From positions 124,001-188,000 of the forward strand of contig JASANH010001164.1 in NCBI GenBank assembly GCA_030248295.1: 64,000 bases of DNA, given 5' to 3'. Below, in pieces: positions 23,028 to 35,269 of this stretch. A program made the translations under genes and the position numbers. This stretch comes from Mesodorylaimus sp. YZB2_4 (lineage: Eukaryota; Nematoda; Enoplea; Dorylaimida; Dorylaimidae). A model generated the notes under the pieces. That model did no database searches and was not told the origin of the DNA. It saw only the letters and a program-made list of their open reading frames with translations. Each line of letters starts with the position of its first letter. The first letter of the stretch is position 1.

Positions 23028-25067
23028 CTAGTGCATGACTTCATTCAGCTCTATCTGCTCTCCCCTCGGATACTCCAGCTTATATTTCAGCATCAGCTCC
23101 TTTTCCTGACCAGCGGCCAATTGCAGAATCCATTCGACGCGCCCAGTCTCTTTTACGATCGTGATACCTTGCCCAGGCTTCGGTTCCAGCACTTCCACCT
23201 GCAGTGCATAAACAGTTTAGGAGCTAAATATGGGAAGGAGCGATTTCGATAGTACCTTCAACACCTTTTCATCCGTGCTCAGCGGATAATGGTCGACCAC
23301 AACGAGCTTGATCGGCTCGATCTTGTGCGAGTTCTTGAGTTTTATCATTTGCTCGCAAATTCGCACTGACGACTTGGGACTAGCTTCGTCCTTCTTGGAC
23401 GTCTTGTAATCCACTTGCACGAGAGAGTCCATTCCCAGACTGCAGGTGAATTGTTCGAGCGGACCGACGTTCTTGAACTGGACATTGCTCACGCACGCGT
23501 TGTCCCTGTAGACGCAGCATGGCCCGGGAAGCAAGGCCAGAGAGTCGTTCTTAGCTCGAGCTGTCAGAAAGACTACCAGACCCTTGGATGGCGCCGTGAA
23601 GTGCTCCAGGTCAGGGGTCACTTTAAACTCGGCGATCGACACCTGCAACGTGCAGAAAATTTGCAGCACTGCTGACTGACTTGGTCGCATCGGCACTCAC
23701 CTTGTGGGCATGACCGTCGGACGGAATACTAGCATTCCGAGGGATCTTGAACACAGCGTTCACGGCATCCATCCTCTAAAACAAGAACACCGAGTGTGTC
23801 AGACCTCGATCATCCTGGCCCGACAAGAACAATTTACATTCACCTGTGCATCCGGAGCATTAACAAATATCGTCGAGGGACGCGGCGGGGTTGGCGCCGC
23901 TTTGGGTGGCAGTGGCAGCTTCGGGTCCATCTTAGGCGACTTGGCACGCGGGATCATTTCCAAATACCCGCTTTCTCTAAAAAGGATGAGTCAATGTATT
24001 ATTGTACCACATGCAGTAGATAAACGAGGTCTTAATTTGGTATTACCTAGGTCGTTGCTCGGGAGAAGGAGCCTCAGGACGGAATTCAGACTTGGTCGGT
24101 TCTGGCACGGGCGGCTGGACTCCCTTTTGCTGAGGGCGATACAGACCAGCTCGCAAGACCCCCAAGGTAGGTACCCCAGCGACACATGGCTTGAACGTGC
24201 TTAGCGTCATTGCCACATCGTTCCACGGCTCGCCAGTGCTCTGTTCGACAGCGCCGTAGTAGAAAATGCTCAGTTCTTTGGACGCTGCCGTATTCACACG
24301 AAAATCATAGGCGGGTTTCCACGACGCTTTCGATACAAAGTAGGAAATATCCACTTCGATATCGGCCGCTTCCTTTGCATCGATCAGAATCGACACTTCA
24401 CTAAAACGAAGCTGACATCCTGGTAGTGCAAATAGCATTCTCGCCATACCCTAATCCAGTGAGCGCATGCTCAAGCTGGTGGATCTCGCCGTCCAGGGCA
24501 CGAAGTTTCTTCTCCACGTTCATCAGCTGTTCGTCTAGTTTCAAGGCCCGAGCAATGAAATAGTCAAGAAACTTCTCCAGGCCCTTCAAATGAGCCTCCG
24601 TGATCTCGGTCAAAATCACATGGTGCGCGATCCGACTGTTACCAGGCATGGGATGTCCGACTTTATCGGCGAGTCCGTCCAGCAGTTCGCGTTGTTTTTG
24701 CAAGCGAACATGTTCTTTATCAAGCTTGTGATGGTCCTCACGCAGCTTTTGAATCGTTTCCTTTCTGTCGTCCTACGAAAAAGTGATTTTCAAAGAGTCT
24801 CTAGGAAGTTTAATGGACCCCGCAAGGACACTTTACCTTCTCTCGATAGAGCACTTCTCTAAGCGTAGCCTTTCCTTTCACACCGACCCGCATTGAGTCT
24901 TTGTCCATCGCTTGAGACAACTTTTTGAGAACGAGTTCATTTTTGCCAGCGACCATCTTCAGACTCGCCGACCGTTTCACCTCAGCTCGATCGGTGTAGA
25001 CGGTGACGGCAGTCGCATGCAAACTGGACATGTCCATCGATTGTTGAGTGAATGCCGACGCTGCCAT
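23028..25067 (-). CDS. DUF4139/DUF4140 protein (F37C4.5-like)
   Basis: Seven minus-strand exons in translation order: 25067-24837, 24772-24450, 24400-24047, 23976-23844, 23775-23701, 23642-23256 and 23198-23028; 557 aa. The N-terminal DUF4140-like part reads ATAVTVYTDRAEVKRSASL; a long coiled region follows (DDRKETIQKLREDHHKLDKE through LDEQLMNVEKKLRALDGEI). The DUF4139 part has SYFVSKASWKPAYDFRVNT and ends VEWILQLAAGQEKELMLKY. A proline-rich linker with PTPPRPS lies between. The architecture and length match C. elegans F37C4.5 and related proteins, whose biochemical function is not established. The 49-nt intron 24401-24449 is placed at CGTTTTAG because that acceptor alone continues the EVSILIDAKE frame. 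It is tail-on to the right edge of the PP1 inverted repeat. Confidence 0.87.
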
Positions 25068-26502
25068 GAGATCTTCCTAACCAGTAAATTTGAAATATTA
25101 TGAGAGAGAATGGAAGCGACTATTGGGCACTTCTCTTCACGGACGTATTACAAGCAGTGAATCGATGCATATCACAAAATGGATACAGTGTCACAGTGCG
25201 TCGCAGGCAAAGTGTAAAGTCCTTTTCTTCGTTGCCTGAGCATCAAGTAGTCAGGGGATGTTGCTCAGTGGTGGGGTCATGGTGTAGCTGCGATCCATTG
25301 TCTTGAGCTCGTCAGCACTGGTACTAGGGTGCACTGCCAGCAGTGCGATCGTATGCTTAGGAGCCAAGTAGCACATCGACATGTACAGGGTGTGGCATAA
25401 GTTCTGCGACAACTTTGACTGTGCGCAAGAAATCGAAGGATCAAGATACACCCTTTTTTACACCCACATGCAGAATTGAATTCTGAATTGAACAAAAAAA
25501 GTTAATTCGAATCTGTCGCCTCCATGTTTCACAACCAGCGATAGCAGCAAAAATAGCCATAAATCGATAGCAGCATGCACCGAATCCATCGATAAATCCT
25601 TCCATTCCTTGATCAGTTTGCGCTTCAGAGAATCGATACTGCGATGAGGCATGACGTTTACCGTTAAAGGTACAGCAGCAACTTTACAAAACTGCATTTA
25701 AACGAAATTCTCACCTCTCTCATCTCATCAGACATGTACGCACCCCCTTGGGAAAAAGGTACCTACTCGTCAAGCGTGTACAGTATGTTGGGTGAACTAT
25801 GTACATATTTTAGCATAGGTGAGTGTATTTTTTGGTTCGCCCAAGTCAACTTGGGGTACGCGATTTATACTTGCCATCTTGAGGCCAACAATTTGTTGGG
25901 GCTACGTGCAAAGGTACATATTATCGCACACGCATCATGTGGCTCAGTCAAAAAAAAGTGCACATTCAGGGTCGTTTTTGTCGCAGAAATTCGCCCATGA
26001 GCATGTCCAAACAGGACCATCAGTGATGGAGAATGCTGACGTCTTTTGGAGCTGGCCAGCGTGTCAGCAGCAGCTAGGACGACCAATTCATGCATCCGCT
26101 CCCTCATGTCACAAAAACTTGGTTCAAAAAGTTCTCCCGTCCACGGAAATTTTGAAATCTGTATCTGGGCAGCCACCGTCGCACAAACTGAACTCGGTAG
26201 TGTAGCATATATTTTTGTATTTCTGACACACTGATCATTTCTGGTCTGACTTTTGCGACTATGGAAAATACATAATGACGTAAAACCCGCGTTTGGCACA
26301 ACTTGTGAGATCTCGTAAAAGCTCCATCGTGGGGACAAAAGCGTCCTTGAGTGCTTGAACGGGTAGTTAGTGGCGAACGGCGCGACAAATATGGACGGTC
26401 ACAAGCCTAATTGCAAGATGACAAAGATCTCGAGATCTATTGTCCGTAATAACTAACTGGCCTGACTTGCTCAGGGAGGCAGCCCATGCGCCTGCTGATA
26501 AG
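25068..26502. other. Intergenic, no gene recognised
   Basis: Only scattered ORFs without codon bias, domains or splice structure. Includes the 5' flank of the DUF4139 gene. Confidence 0.5.
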
Positions 26503-26581
26503 TTATCTGTTTTCTTTGGGAGTATACACGCCTGCCGCGTTGAAGAATAGTCCGCGTGTACATTCCCAAAAAAACAGATAA
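26503..26581. ncRNA. Candidate miRNA-like hairpin
   Basis: An imperfect inverted repeat: left arm 26503-26531, right arm 26554-26581, loop 22 nt. The arms pair over about 28 bp with one bulge and two mismatches or wobbles, a geometry like a pre-miRNA. The 5' arm contains TCTTTGGG, which shares the CUUUGG core of the miR-9 seed; the rest does not resemble miR-9, so this is at best a weak hint. A short MITE remnant is the alternative. Confidence 0.4.
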
Positions 26582-26981
26582 GTCTAGCTTTTCCAGCTAA
26601 CGAGACCTAATCGACCTCGAAATAGTGCATCACTTGAAAATATTTTTTAACCTGAAGATTTTCACGCTTTTTACTTTTTGTACCCGTTGGCGGAAATAAT
26701 GCGCTGAAAGGTCTTCCAAGCGGGCAAGGAAACTCCTTTGGCCAATGCGCTTGGATCGTTGTCTGTTTATAGTCCGATCGGGCAGTTGCTGAGATACGCG
26801 CGTTAAGGCCGGAGCTAGTCTCCTGTGGCAACAGACCTGATCGATGCCCCATTTCCAGTCTTACACCACCAGGCCCGTTTATAGTCACATCCAATGCGGT
26901 ACTGAGGTGTAAAAAGGTGCGAGTAGTCGGCGTTTCCTGAGCAATTCCCTTTTTACCTGATCAAATTCACACATTGGCAAC
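26582..26981. promoter_or_regulatory. 5' flank of the doublecortin-domain gene
   Basis: About 400 bases with no coding frame of note, ending in the ATG context CAACATGGCG. No TATA box recognised. Confidence 0.35.
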
Positions 26982-28821
26982 ATGGCGTCGAATCGTTGGG
27001 TCAGTGCTGACGCTGTGTCCATGATTGGCAAAGATCTAGATAAGAATTACAGGCCCATCAATATCCTGGTATTCAGGAATGGTGATATGTATGACCAAGG
27101 CACAGAAGTGTCAGTGACGCGGCGACAGTTTCCGAATTGGTTGACTTTATTGGATTACCTGACCGAGAAGCTCCGGCTGACCGAAGGGACTGTACATGCT
27201 ATCTATACCATGCTCGGAGACGAAATCAGAACATTTCAAGAATTAGAAAATGGACAATGGTACGTTGGAGCGCACGGAAAGTTCCGCCCAGCCGCTTATG
27301 GAGCCAAGGTACCGCGACAGTGGAAAGCCGCCACGGCTAGCGAAGGTCTGAGAGACGCTAAAGGAATAAGCCTATCGTCGAAAGAAAGTCTCGAAATGTA
27401 TTTAAGAAGTCGTGGATACAAGCCAATCGTAGGCGATGTATGGGACGACAGTCAGTTTGACCTGATGAAGTCGAACGGGCTTTTCGGCAGTAAGTCACGT
27501 GCCAACATCGCCAAGACATCTCGATTTTGTTGCTTACTTGAGAATTTTCTTGTTACAGGCCCACTAGCCCGCAGACGTGAATATTCCCGCGCCTTAGACG
27601 ATAGACAGAAACGAAGAGCCCCGTCCAGAACTCGCAGTGCGGATGGACTCAATGACAGGGCAAGCCGAATGGAGGGTAATAATCGAAGGAGTAAAACCGA
27701 GGAAACACTACTTAGGGCTGGTTTAAAAGCAGTCCAAGGATCTACGAGACACACGCAGTCACTTCCGCCGAGTGTGAAGTTACCTAATCAATCGATAAAC
27801 CAGTACATGGTGAACAACCGATACGGCGCGCGATCCGTAGTCCAACAGCAAAAGACTGGTCGACCAGGCACAGCCACCATGTCATCACGGCCTAATCAAC
27901 GGTCTTTGGCATCGGAAGCAACACAGCGGGCCATGCAATGGACTGCTAAGCCAACGCAGCAGATTGGCAGTGCATCGATTCCCACTTCAGCTCCCCCACC
28001 ACTACCGCCAAAATCTAAGTTTGAGGATGAGGAGACAAGCATGTACAAACCTGTCGATCCGAAAGTGGCCAAGCAATACGAAGATCGCGCGTATCAATTT
28101 TATGAACGGCAGAAAGCACTGGAGTTGAAAAGAGAAATTCTGGAAAGAGCCGCTAAGAGACCACTTGGTACGAGTGGACCTGATCGTGAGAGCATTGTCA
28201 AAAGTGGGAATATTGATGGTGGAATAGTGACTGGTCGACCTACTTATGGTAAGGGAGCTGTATCAAAAAAGGCACTTGTCCTTTTGAACTCGGCCAGCAG
28301 ACTGTGAGTGATAATAACGCCCTCTAACAAGCCACTCAACTTTCTCTCCTGTATTTCAGATTCTTATGCCAAGAGGTCCTATTTACCGCTTCCACCAACA
28401 GTCACAGCCAAACCGCCTCCATATCGCCTTCCAATCCCTTATGGGCACCCGACGCAGGCCACCACGAAGGCTCTCTCGTACGCTTCTTCTGGTCGGAGAC
28501 AAGTTCCCCCTTTGAGGAATGCTGGTACTGTTGGTGCCGTACGTACAGATCAAAGATCCGGTCGATTTCATGCAACTCGTTCATTAGGTACAGTTCCGCA
28601 AAGACGAGCAATGTATGGCACGTACAGCGAAAAGTCTCCTCGTTGGGTCGAAGAGTTGTCAAGTGCCGTCGAACGGCTCGCTAGGGAAGTCAGTACGTTA
28701 TCAAGAAGGAACCATCCGCATATGAAAAATGAATCTATAAATATGTCGTAAGTCATGGTGTGTTGAGCGGGACGTGATGGGTATGGTGTATATTTCTAGG
28801 CGAATCTACGATTCGGACTAA
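26982..28821 (+). CDS. Doublecortin (DCX) domain protein
   Basis: Exons 26982-27489, 27559-28248, 28360-28747 and 28800-28821 give 535 aa. If the last intron (GTAAGT...TTCTAG) is retained, the protein stops at 28749-28751 with 529 aa instead. Residues about 20-110 form one DCX domain: NYRPINILVFRNGDMYDQG, then FPNWLTLLDYLTEKLRL, TVHAIYTMLGDEIRTFQEL and GQWYVGAHGKFRP. The rest is Arg/Ser/Pro-rich and probably disordered, with an APPPLPPK stretch, a short coiled segment (YQFYERQKALELKREILERA) and a C-terminal helix (WVEELSSAVERLAREVSTL). By family it binds microtubules. Reading through the donor at 28249 gives another possible C-terminus at 28307. It has one DCX repeat rather than the two of doublecortin itself. 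Confidence 0.83.
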
Positions 28822-30799
28822 GGCGGAAGTCCTTTTGGAATGGCCACGGTTGACTTCTAAAATGGATTCGTTGTCATGTTAGCTGTGATAGCCTTATTAC
28901 AAATTAGTTTTACATTACTGCACAGTACATATATGTACATCACGAAACATGCGCCCACTTATTAGCTGGGCCTTAATGATGATGTGCACCGATAGCGTGA
29001 AGTTCAGTAAGACGGAAGCAAGAACGTGTCTCGGTCTATGTCGATGCCCGCCTGTAAGACCTCGTCTCACAAGTCGATATGTTGATGATGTTTACTACGA
29101 CCGCACCGCACAGGAGGAGGCATCGAGGTGAGACTGACTAGGATACCAATGGTAGGTTATCAGTGCAATTCACGAAAACAAGAGAATGACAAGGGAACCA
29201 GTCAGCATGACTTGTACCCGATATTGACATAGGCCTAGCAGGGCAAACGCTCACGACATAATTATCATGGCACTCAAACTGGATCTGATGCTCCCCCTTA
29301 CACGCCCCTGTCACTCGTGTTGTCAGGTAGAGCTCTCACTGATTCACCATGTGACACGTTTTGGCCATAGAGACAGGTGTCCTTGAAATGTCGCCATACC
29401 AATGTTCCAAGTGGCACGTCACAGGCTTTTTTACCAGGCTCACAAAAAGGCAAAGAAAAGTTGGTGGAACAAGACAATAAGTGGGTTCCTATAGGTCTGA
29501 TTGCACTGCGCATGAGTACCTTTCGATTAATTACCTCTGTATGCTTCAACAGACACGCGGAAGAGCAATACTTCTTCAGTGCCCTCTGATTCCACAAGAA
29601 AGTAGTCATGAAAAATTAGCACGTTGGATTGTCCGGCGTTCTTCGGCCATTGCATGAAGGCCTACACATGTTTGCTCGGGACTGAATAACAGCAAATAGT
29701 CCTGGCTATGTGGGTGGGGCATACATGTGGTGCCATTTTTTGTCGAGACAGCAATTTTGACATGAAACTTTGGCGGAAGGGGAAGGCGGTTGGTCATCAG
29801 TGTATCGATGTATGTTCATCAAGGGGGCATTCTCTCTTCTGGCTCTAATTGCGGCTAGCCCCGCTCAGTGGCGAGATTTTGTCCGTACTTGGCCCGTTCG
29901 CGCGGTGGTCATCAACGAAACCGTGCTTCGGCGCTTTTTATTCAATTACGGCACCGGCGTCTGGATTCTCCCTTCGCCGCCGCATCTGGCCGAGGAGCCG
30001 TTTCGATGAAAATAAGAGTTCCGATGCACGTCTGCTCAACACGTACACTTATATTGGTATGGATACTGTAAGTGCGTCTTGACGAGCTTCCGCTTCATCA
30101 GCGAGTCCTGGTCCAATTACGCATTCCGAACAGGGCTCCGAAGATGAACGCTGTTGGATATATGAATCAATAACTGCCGAGGATCCTGGTCGGCCAATGG
30201 CGGGCCTCGCACGACCGTCTCGGACGTTTATTGGCCAAATTGACGTCGACACCCCTAATGGACGGCCTACACTCGGGGCGGCTAAGTAGACGTTCCTTAA
30301 CGTTTGGCCATTTCCGAGCACGGTCTTCGCGTTGTGTGGATTGGCTCGTCTTGGTTGCATTTACATTTTTAACCTCGTTTGCTACCTTCTCCTGTGATAT
30401 TATCTCCTCGAACGATCGCTGTCCCCTGAACCAGGAGGATTTCTATAAGTCAAGGTGGCAGTTAGGTTAAACAGTTTTAATACGGTCTTGCATAGGGGCT
30501 TAATAAAATATTGGCTCCCTCGCCGCCTGGCCCGTTCGATATCAGGAGCAGGCCGGGCTCGAATACTATATTACAATAATAAATTCAATCTCGAAAACCT
30601 CGTCCTCCGTCGCCCGTCTTCATTTCGTTTTCGTCGTCTTCGATAACTGGCTCTCGGGCTCGGACACCCAGTGAATAACCTAACACATTTCCCGTTCGGC
30701 CGACGGACGCTAATTTTATAGTTTGATAAAACGAATATAACATTTTCCACTTTTCCTCCTCCCCGCATCGTCGAAATCGAGTTCCCATCCTGACCACAT
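28822..30799. other. Intergenic; upstream region of the unc-42-like homeobox gene
   Basis: No gene recognised in about 2 kb. ORFs near 29.8-30.3 kb overlap in all frames without domain support. This is the natural place for homeobox cis-regulatory sequence, but I could not identify specific sites. Confidence 0.45.
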
Positions 30800-33700
30800 A
30801 TGAGTGATCAGTCCTCGAACGCCAGCTCAGTCACGGCCGCCGCTGCCACCATTGGCGGTGCCACCATATTTACCTCGAACGGTACGGTTGGTATCGGCAG
30901 TCTGCTGGGCCATCGAGCATGTCCACCGCCACCACCTTTCGACTCCCTGGCAGCCGCCGCCGCAGCCGGAGCCGTCGTCTCGTCCACGGCCGCCGCTTAT
31001 CACCACGGCACATATTACAACATGGACGCCGTGCCGCCTGGAGCGTTGGTGCCACCCACAGCCGCTCACACCTCGTCCAGTGGAACCGTACACACGTCCT
31101 CGAGACAAATCGGAGAGGGCACAGGTAAGCCTGCACTAGAGCTCTCGGAGGTGACTCGCCGCTGTGACGACCGACTGGACACTGCGGTCGCAGTCCAGCG
31201 TCTGGCCTCTTTCTCCCAACCACTAACGCGCACTAACTTTATCACAAAAACGCAAATGAAAGTAGACTAAATTCATTAGAAGCTTGTTACACGACTCAAC
31301 GACGTGTGTATTCGGGCCGACCTACACTCGCGCGGTTAGGTGCATGGTCGGAAAAGGCCAAATTTACTTACACTAAGCTAATTTTTCTTGGTGTGCTTTC
31401 TTGTAATTCCAACCTCTTTCACATGCTTGCTCGAATGGAATGCACTCTCCACCAGCCCCCACTCCTTCACCTGCTTTTCATTCCACTCCGTACTAGATGT
31501 AATTGGCAATCTTACCCTTTCTGCCAGCCGGTCTCATTCACCTGTTCTTTCAGATGGCGCCTTCAAGAAGATCAAGAGCGAAGCATACGGTAGCGGGGGA
31601 AGTGGCGGTGGGTCTGGAGCGGGCGGAAGTTCGGTCGGAGGATCTTCAGGAGCTTCGACCGTGCCCCCTACACCGGCCAGACGTCGACATCGTACCACTT
31701 TCACGCAAGAGCAGTTACAAGAGTTAGAAGCAGCCTTTGGCAAAAGTCACTATCCGGATATCTATGTTCGAGAAGAACTGGCCCGGGTGACAAAATTGAA
31801 CGAGGCTCGGATTCAGGTAAGCCATTGACAGGCAAAGGCAGGGACCATATCTACAGTAGGCCAACCAGCAATATAAACTCTAGCAATTCTAAACTTCCGC
31901 GGGCACAACGCAACATTTGCACATGGGCGCCTTCGCGAGATTTTCAAGTTGTCGCTCTTTGCCTGGTTCATGAACCGCCATGTACACGAGACACAAAAGT
32001 TTTAAAGGAGTATGGAATGATGCAATGCATGGGAGTGCAAGTCCGTCTGGCATGCTGTGGAAAAAACAGCCTGATGCAGTCGTCGTTTTTGTATGCTTGT
32101 TAGTTCGTCTTATGGTAACGGACTCCCCATTTTCTTCTTTCTTCCACTTTTTCCAATCCCACATGCGAACACAAATTGCTTATTGATCTCCTTTCGGGTG
32201 AGCGGACTGCGCGGGGCGTGTTTTTTGGAAACCGGTACATGGAAGCTGGAATTGGGTAGCGAGGCGGTATGAGTGAAAAGGGGCGGTCCAGGACGACAGG
32301 ATGATGGCGATTTCATGGGGTTGTATTACCGAATAAGGCCAGTTAATTGCGAGCCGTAGGTGGTCGAGCGGTGACTCGAGGTCAGCCATCTGTACCCCGT
32401 TTTGCTCGGCCAAAACTGGAATCGTCTTCTTCCTCTGTCCATAATAGGGACCAGATAAAATTTGTAATGTACTTGGCAGAGGTGCCAGCAAGACAAGTCG
32501 GATGGATTTCTAAACGTCCTCGAACGATGAGAACCTCTGGGTGCGTATTTAGGGAGGTGATTAAGGAAGACACCATATAAAGGCTGAGAGCCCAGATAAC
32601 TGAGAAGGACTAGAATCCTCCCACTCAATCTTGCTCGAAGCATCAGAATACAGGGGGAAGCACCCATTTCTCCCGAGTTGACTCAGGGCTGCTTTATTTT
32701 CTTCGACAGCAACCCATGTTTCGCCGAGATCGAACGTACCTTGCACAAAGCAGCCACTTTCACCCGACCGTAAACTTAAGCATTGGTCATACTGTAACCG
32801 CTGCTCGGTCTGAACATACAGAGAATTTTCATTAGGACCATGTTCAGGCTTGGCTCGACGTCAGTGCATATTCAATGTTGAAATGGCCGAGGTTCATAGA
32901 AAGCCGATTCATTGCTGCGTGTAATTTGATTTTCTTATGCACGTATCCTCGTTCAATGTTATCCGCGCGCGGGCCGTGCTAAGAGGTGGCAGTTGGCTCG
33001 ATTAAGGCCAATGATAAAGGACGCTCCGCAGGTGGCCCTCTTCAACGAGGCCACGATGAACATCCGATATGGCTACTCATTACTATGTCTCTTTTCGACC
33101 CGATCGCCCGTCGTGCTTGCCCCGCTGAGGCCCTAGTCCACATCTCGATCGATCAATTGCACAGGCGTCAACAAAACGTGCTCATCAGAAAAGCTAATTG
33201 GATTAAGCAAAGACATTGTGCGTTCATAATTCGTAATGGCCTCAGGCATACGCCGCTGTGTACACTGACCATGGAGGGTGTGGAAACTTCACCCGCACGA
33301 CAAATGTGACCATGCGCCACTTGAGAGAGGAACACACAAACCAACATTATATCCCAATAGGAGTTGAGCTCTCTGCATCTTAAAACGCGAATAACTGTTT
33401 TTTATGACATCGAAAGGCACGCAAGCCACTGGCAAATGCCCACATGACTAGGCATATCTCAGAAAAAATCCCATGATTCATTCCTTAGCTCCTAATGCTT
33501 TTCAGGTTTGGGTAAGCATTGATGCATTAACTGAGGTAAGTGAGTCAGTAACCGACGTGATTACCATTGCAGTTCCAAAATCGACGAGCCAAGTACAGGA
33601 AACAGGAGAAGCAATTACAGAAGGCACTGGCGCCAGCAAGCGTGCTACCTTCTCATTGTCACAGTCCCATGATCAGGAACATGTACGGCGCCCCCATGCC

Positions 33701-34697
33701 AGCAAGAAGGTAAGGTGACCGGGGGCAGTCCATTCCTGTCTATCTGTAAATGCGATAGGAGTAGGAATCGATGCGTCCAGAGAGCCTGATTGAGTCATGT
33801 CACACCCAACAGATGCGGATAGGTGCATGCCCTTGTACCATGGGTAGGGTGCGTAAGTGCCAGCCAGGCTGCCTGGGATGTTCGTGTTGCAACCCTTGTG
33901 CCTGGCGGGCCTTGGCGAGCTGGAGAGAATGATCGATACTCTCCCTTGGTTGGGGGAGACGTCAACCTCTCGGGTTGATGCTTCAGCGGCTGGTAAAACT
34001 TGCCTTTATTAGTCTGAGTTTCTGGGCCGCATTCTGTCTTACGCCTGCCAGGCTTGGTTGCAGTGTTCCCCGCCGTAGCCTCGGGTTGAAGACTCACGGG
34101 TCTTGGTACGGGTACTCGAATCTACCAAGCTACACGGGTCCCAAAGTCTTCATTTTGTAAGTGCAACTTGAATGTTTTCACTTGTCAGTGGGGTCTGTGG
34201 TATCAATCTATCATGCGATAGTTGCCCCCTGCGCCTGTACAGTAGTTTTGAGGCAGGCATTATGGATCAAAATTAGGGATCAATTGGGACTTTTAAGACA
34301 CGGTTGTTGCCCTGCTATTGATGGCTCGATCCATGTAGCACTACGTTTTGTCTTAATTAACGATAAGCGTTCTGTTTCAAGTTCAGAGTGGGCTCTTCGA
34401 TAGATGCAGACAGGCGAGGATGCATCAACCCAATCACTTATTTTCAGCTATCAACCCTATTCAGTCCCTCACGCCAACATGTCGGCCATGGCCATGACAT
34501 CCCGACCGCCCCATTACCAAGCCCCTCCACCGACTGGCAGCTATGGCGCACCAACTCCCGGTGCTCCATTCAATGTGGGTGCCAATCCAATGGGCAGTAG
34601 CACCGATGGCGACGACTGGTACAGCCGAAGTCTGAATGCCCTGCGCATGCCACCCAGCCACGGATTGGGCGCACCCATGCTCCACTACCAAACCTGA
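30800..34697 (+). CDS. unc-42: Paired-like homeodomain transcription factor, UNC-42/PROP1 ortholog
   Basis: Exons 30800-31124, 31554-31816, 33506-33511 (6 nt), 33573-33709 and 34448-34697; total 981 nt, 326 aa. The N-terminus is Ala/Ser/Pro-rich, followed by a candidate SUMO site IKSE and a Gly/Ser linker. The homeodomain begins [20 protein letters not shown], continues [20 protein letters not shown] and NEARIQ, then VW (the microexon) and [14 protein letters not shown]. Residue 50 is Gln. The sequence resembles PROP1 and especially nematode UNC-42, and the C-terminus ([15 protein letters not shown]) matches the conserved UNC-42 tail as I recall it. By family it acts in the nucleus as a selector of neuronal identity (command interneurons and motor neurons in C. 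elegans). Intron 31817-33505 is 1.7 kb, long for this window, and may hold regulatory sequence. Confidence 0.9.
33506..33511 (+). other. unc-42: 6-nt microexon encoding homeodomain Val-Trp
   Basis: GTTTGG is flanked by a perfect acceptor (TTTTCAG) and donor (GTAAGC), both phase 0. Without it the homeodomain would read ARIQ-FQNRR and lose the invariant Trp48; with it the helix-3 sequence is ARIQVWFQNRR. No other copy with suitable flanking sites was seen in the two introns. Confidence 0.85.
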
Positions 34698-34965
34698 ACT
34701 TAGCTCAGTCACACGTAGCACTCTCCACTAATCCGTCCCAACCACTGCGTTGGTGATGTACACAAGATTGCTCGCTGGCTGTACATACGATGCTCCACGT
34801 TCTACTGTAGGTGTCCCACGTCCCCTCTCTATTCCATGTTCGTCTAGTCACGCCCACTCGCCCTGGTAACCCATTCTTTCCGTTCATGAAAGGACTCGAC
34901 TGGCTCAGCGTACTTTGTGTACCCTCATTTTTGTCCTGTGATAATCGCGTCTCAATCCAACGATG

Positions 34966-34971
34966 AATAAA
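34966..34971 (+). terminator. Polyadenylation signal AATAAA of the unc-42-like gene
   Basis: Canonical AATAAA 269 bases past the stop, followed by a T/G-containing stretch (ATGTTGGTGTTG). Confidence 0.65.
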
Positions 34972-35269
34972 TACAATGTTGGTGTTGACACAAGGGAACT
35001 CTCTCTGGCAGACAAATCACGCGCACTCGTAAAGCCTGAAATGAATGCACATCTACAAGAACTACAGTCACCAATAGTCCAAGCTTCCAGTCACTAATTA
35101 CAAGACAGGTCGAGATAGTCAACTATTACACTCACATTTGATAAACTCAAAACATAAAAAAAGTCTGACCAAAACTTACAGTCACGTTTCCGAAACTCAT
35201 TGTGGCCATCAATTCCCCCACCATACCCTTAGCTTAAATTGTACTCAAGTCAAAGCTCGTTAGGTTATT
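34972..35269. other. Convergent intergenic spacer
   Basis: Short spacer between the 3' ends of the unc-42-like (+) and FRMD8 (-) genes; no further features. Confidence 0.5.

Noticed and set aside
29770-30360. Overlapping ORFs upstream of the unc-42-like gene as coding exons
   Set aside because: Open in several frames on both strands through GC-rich sequence, with no domain or splice support.
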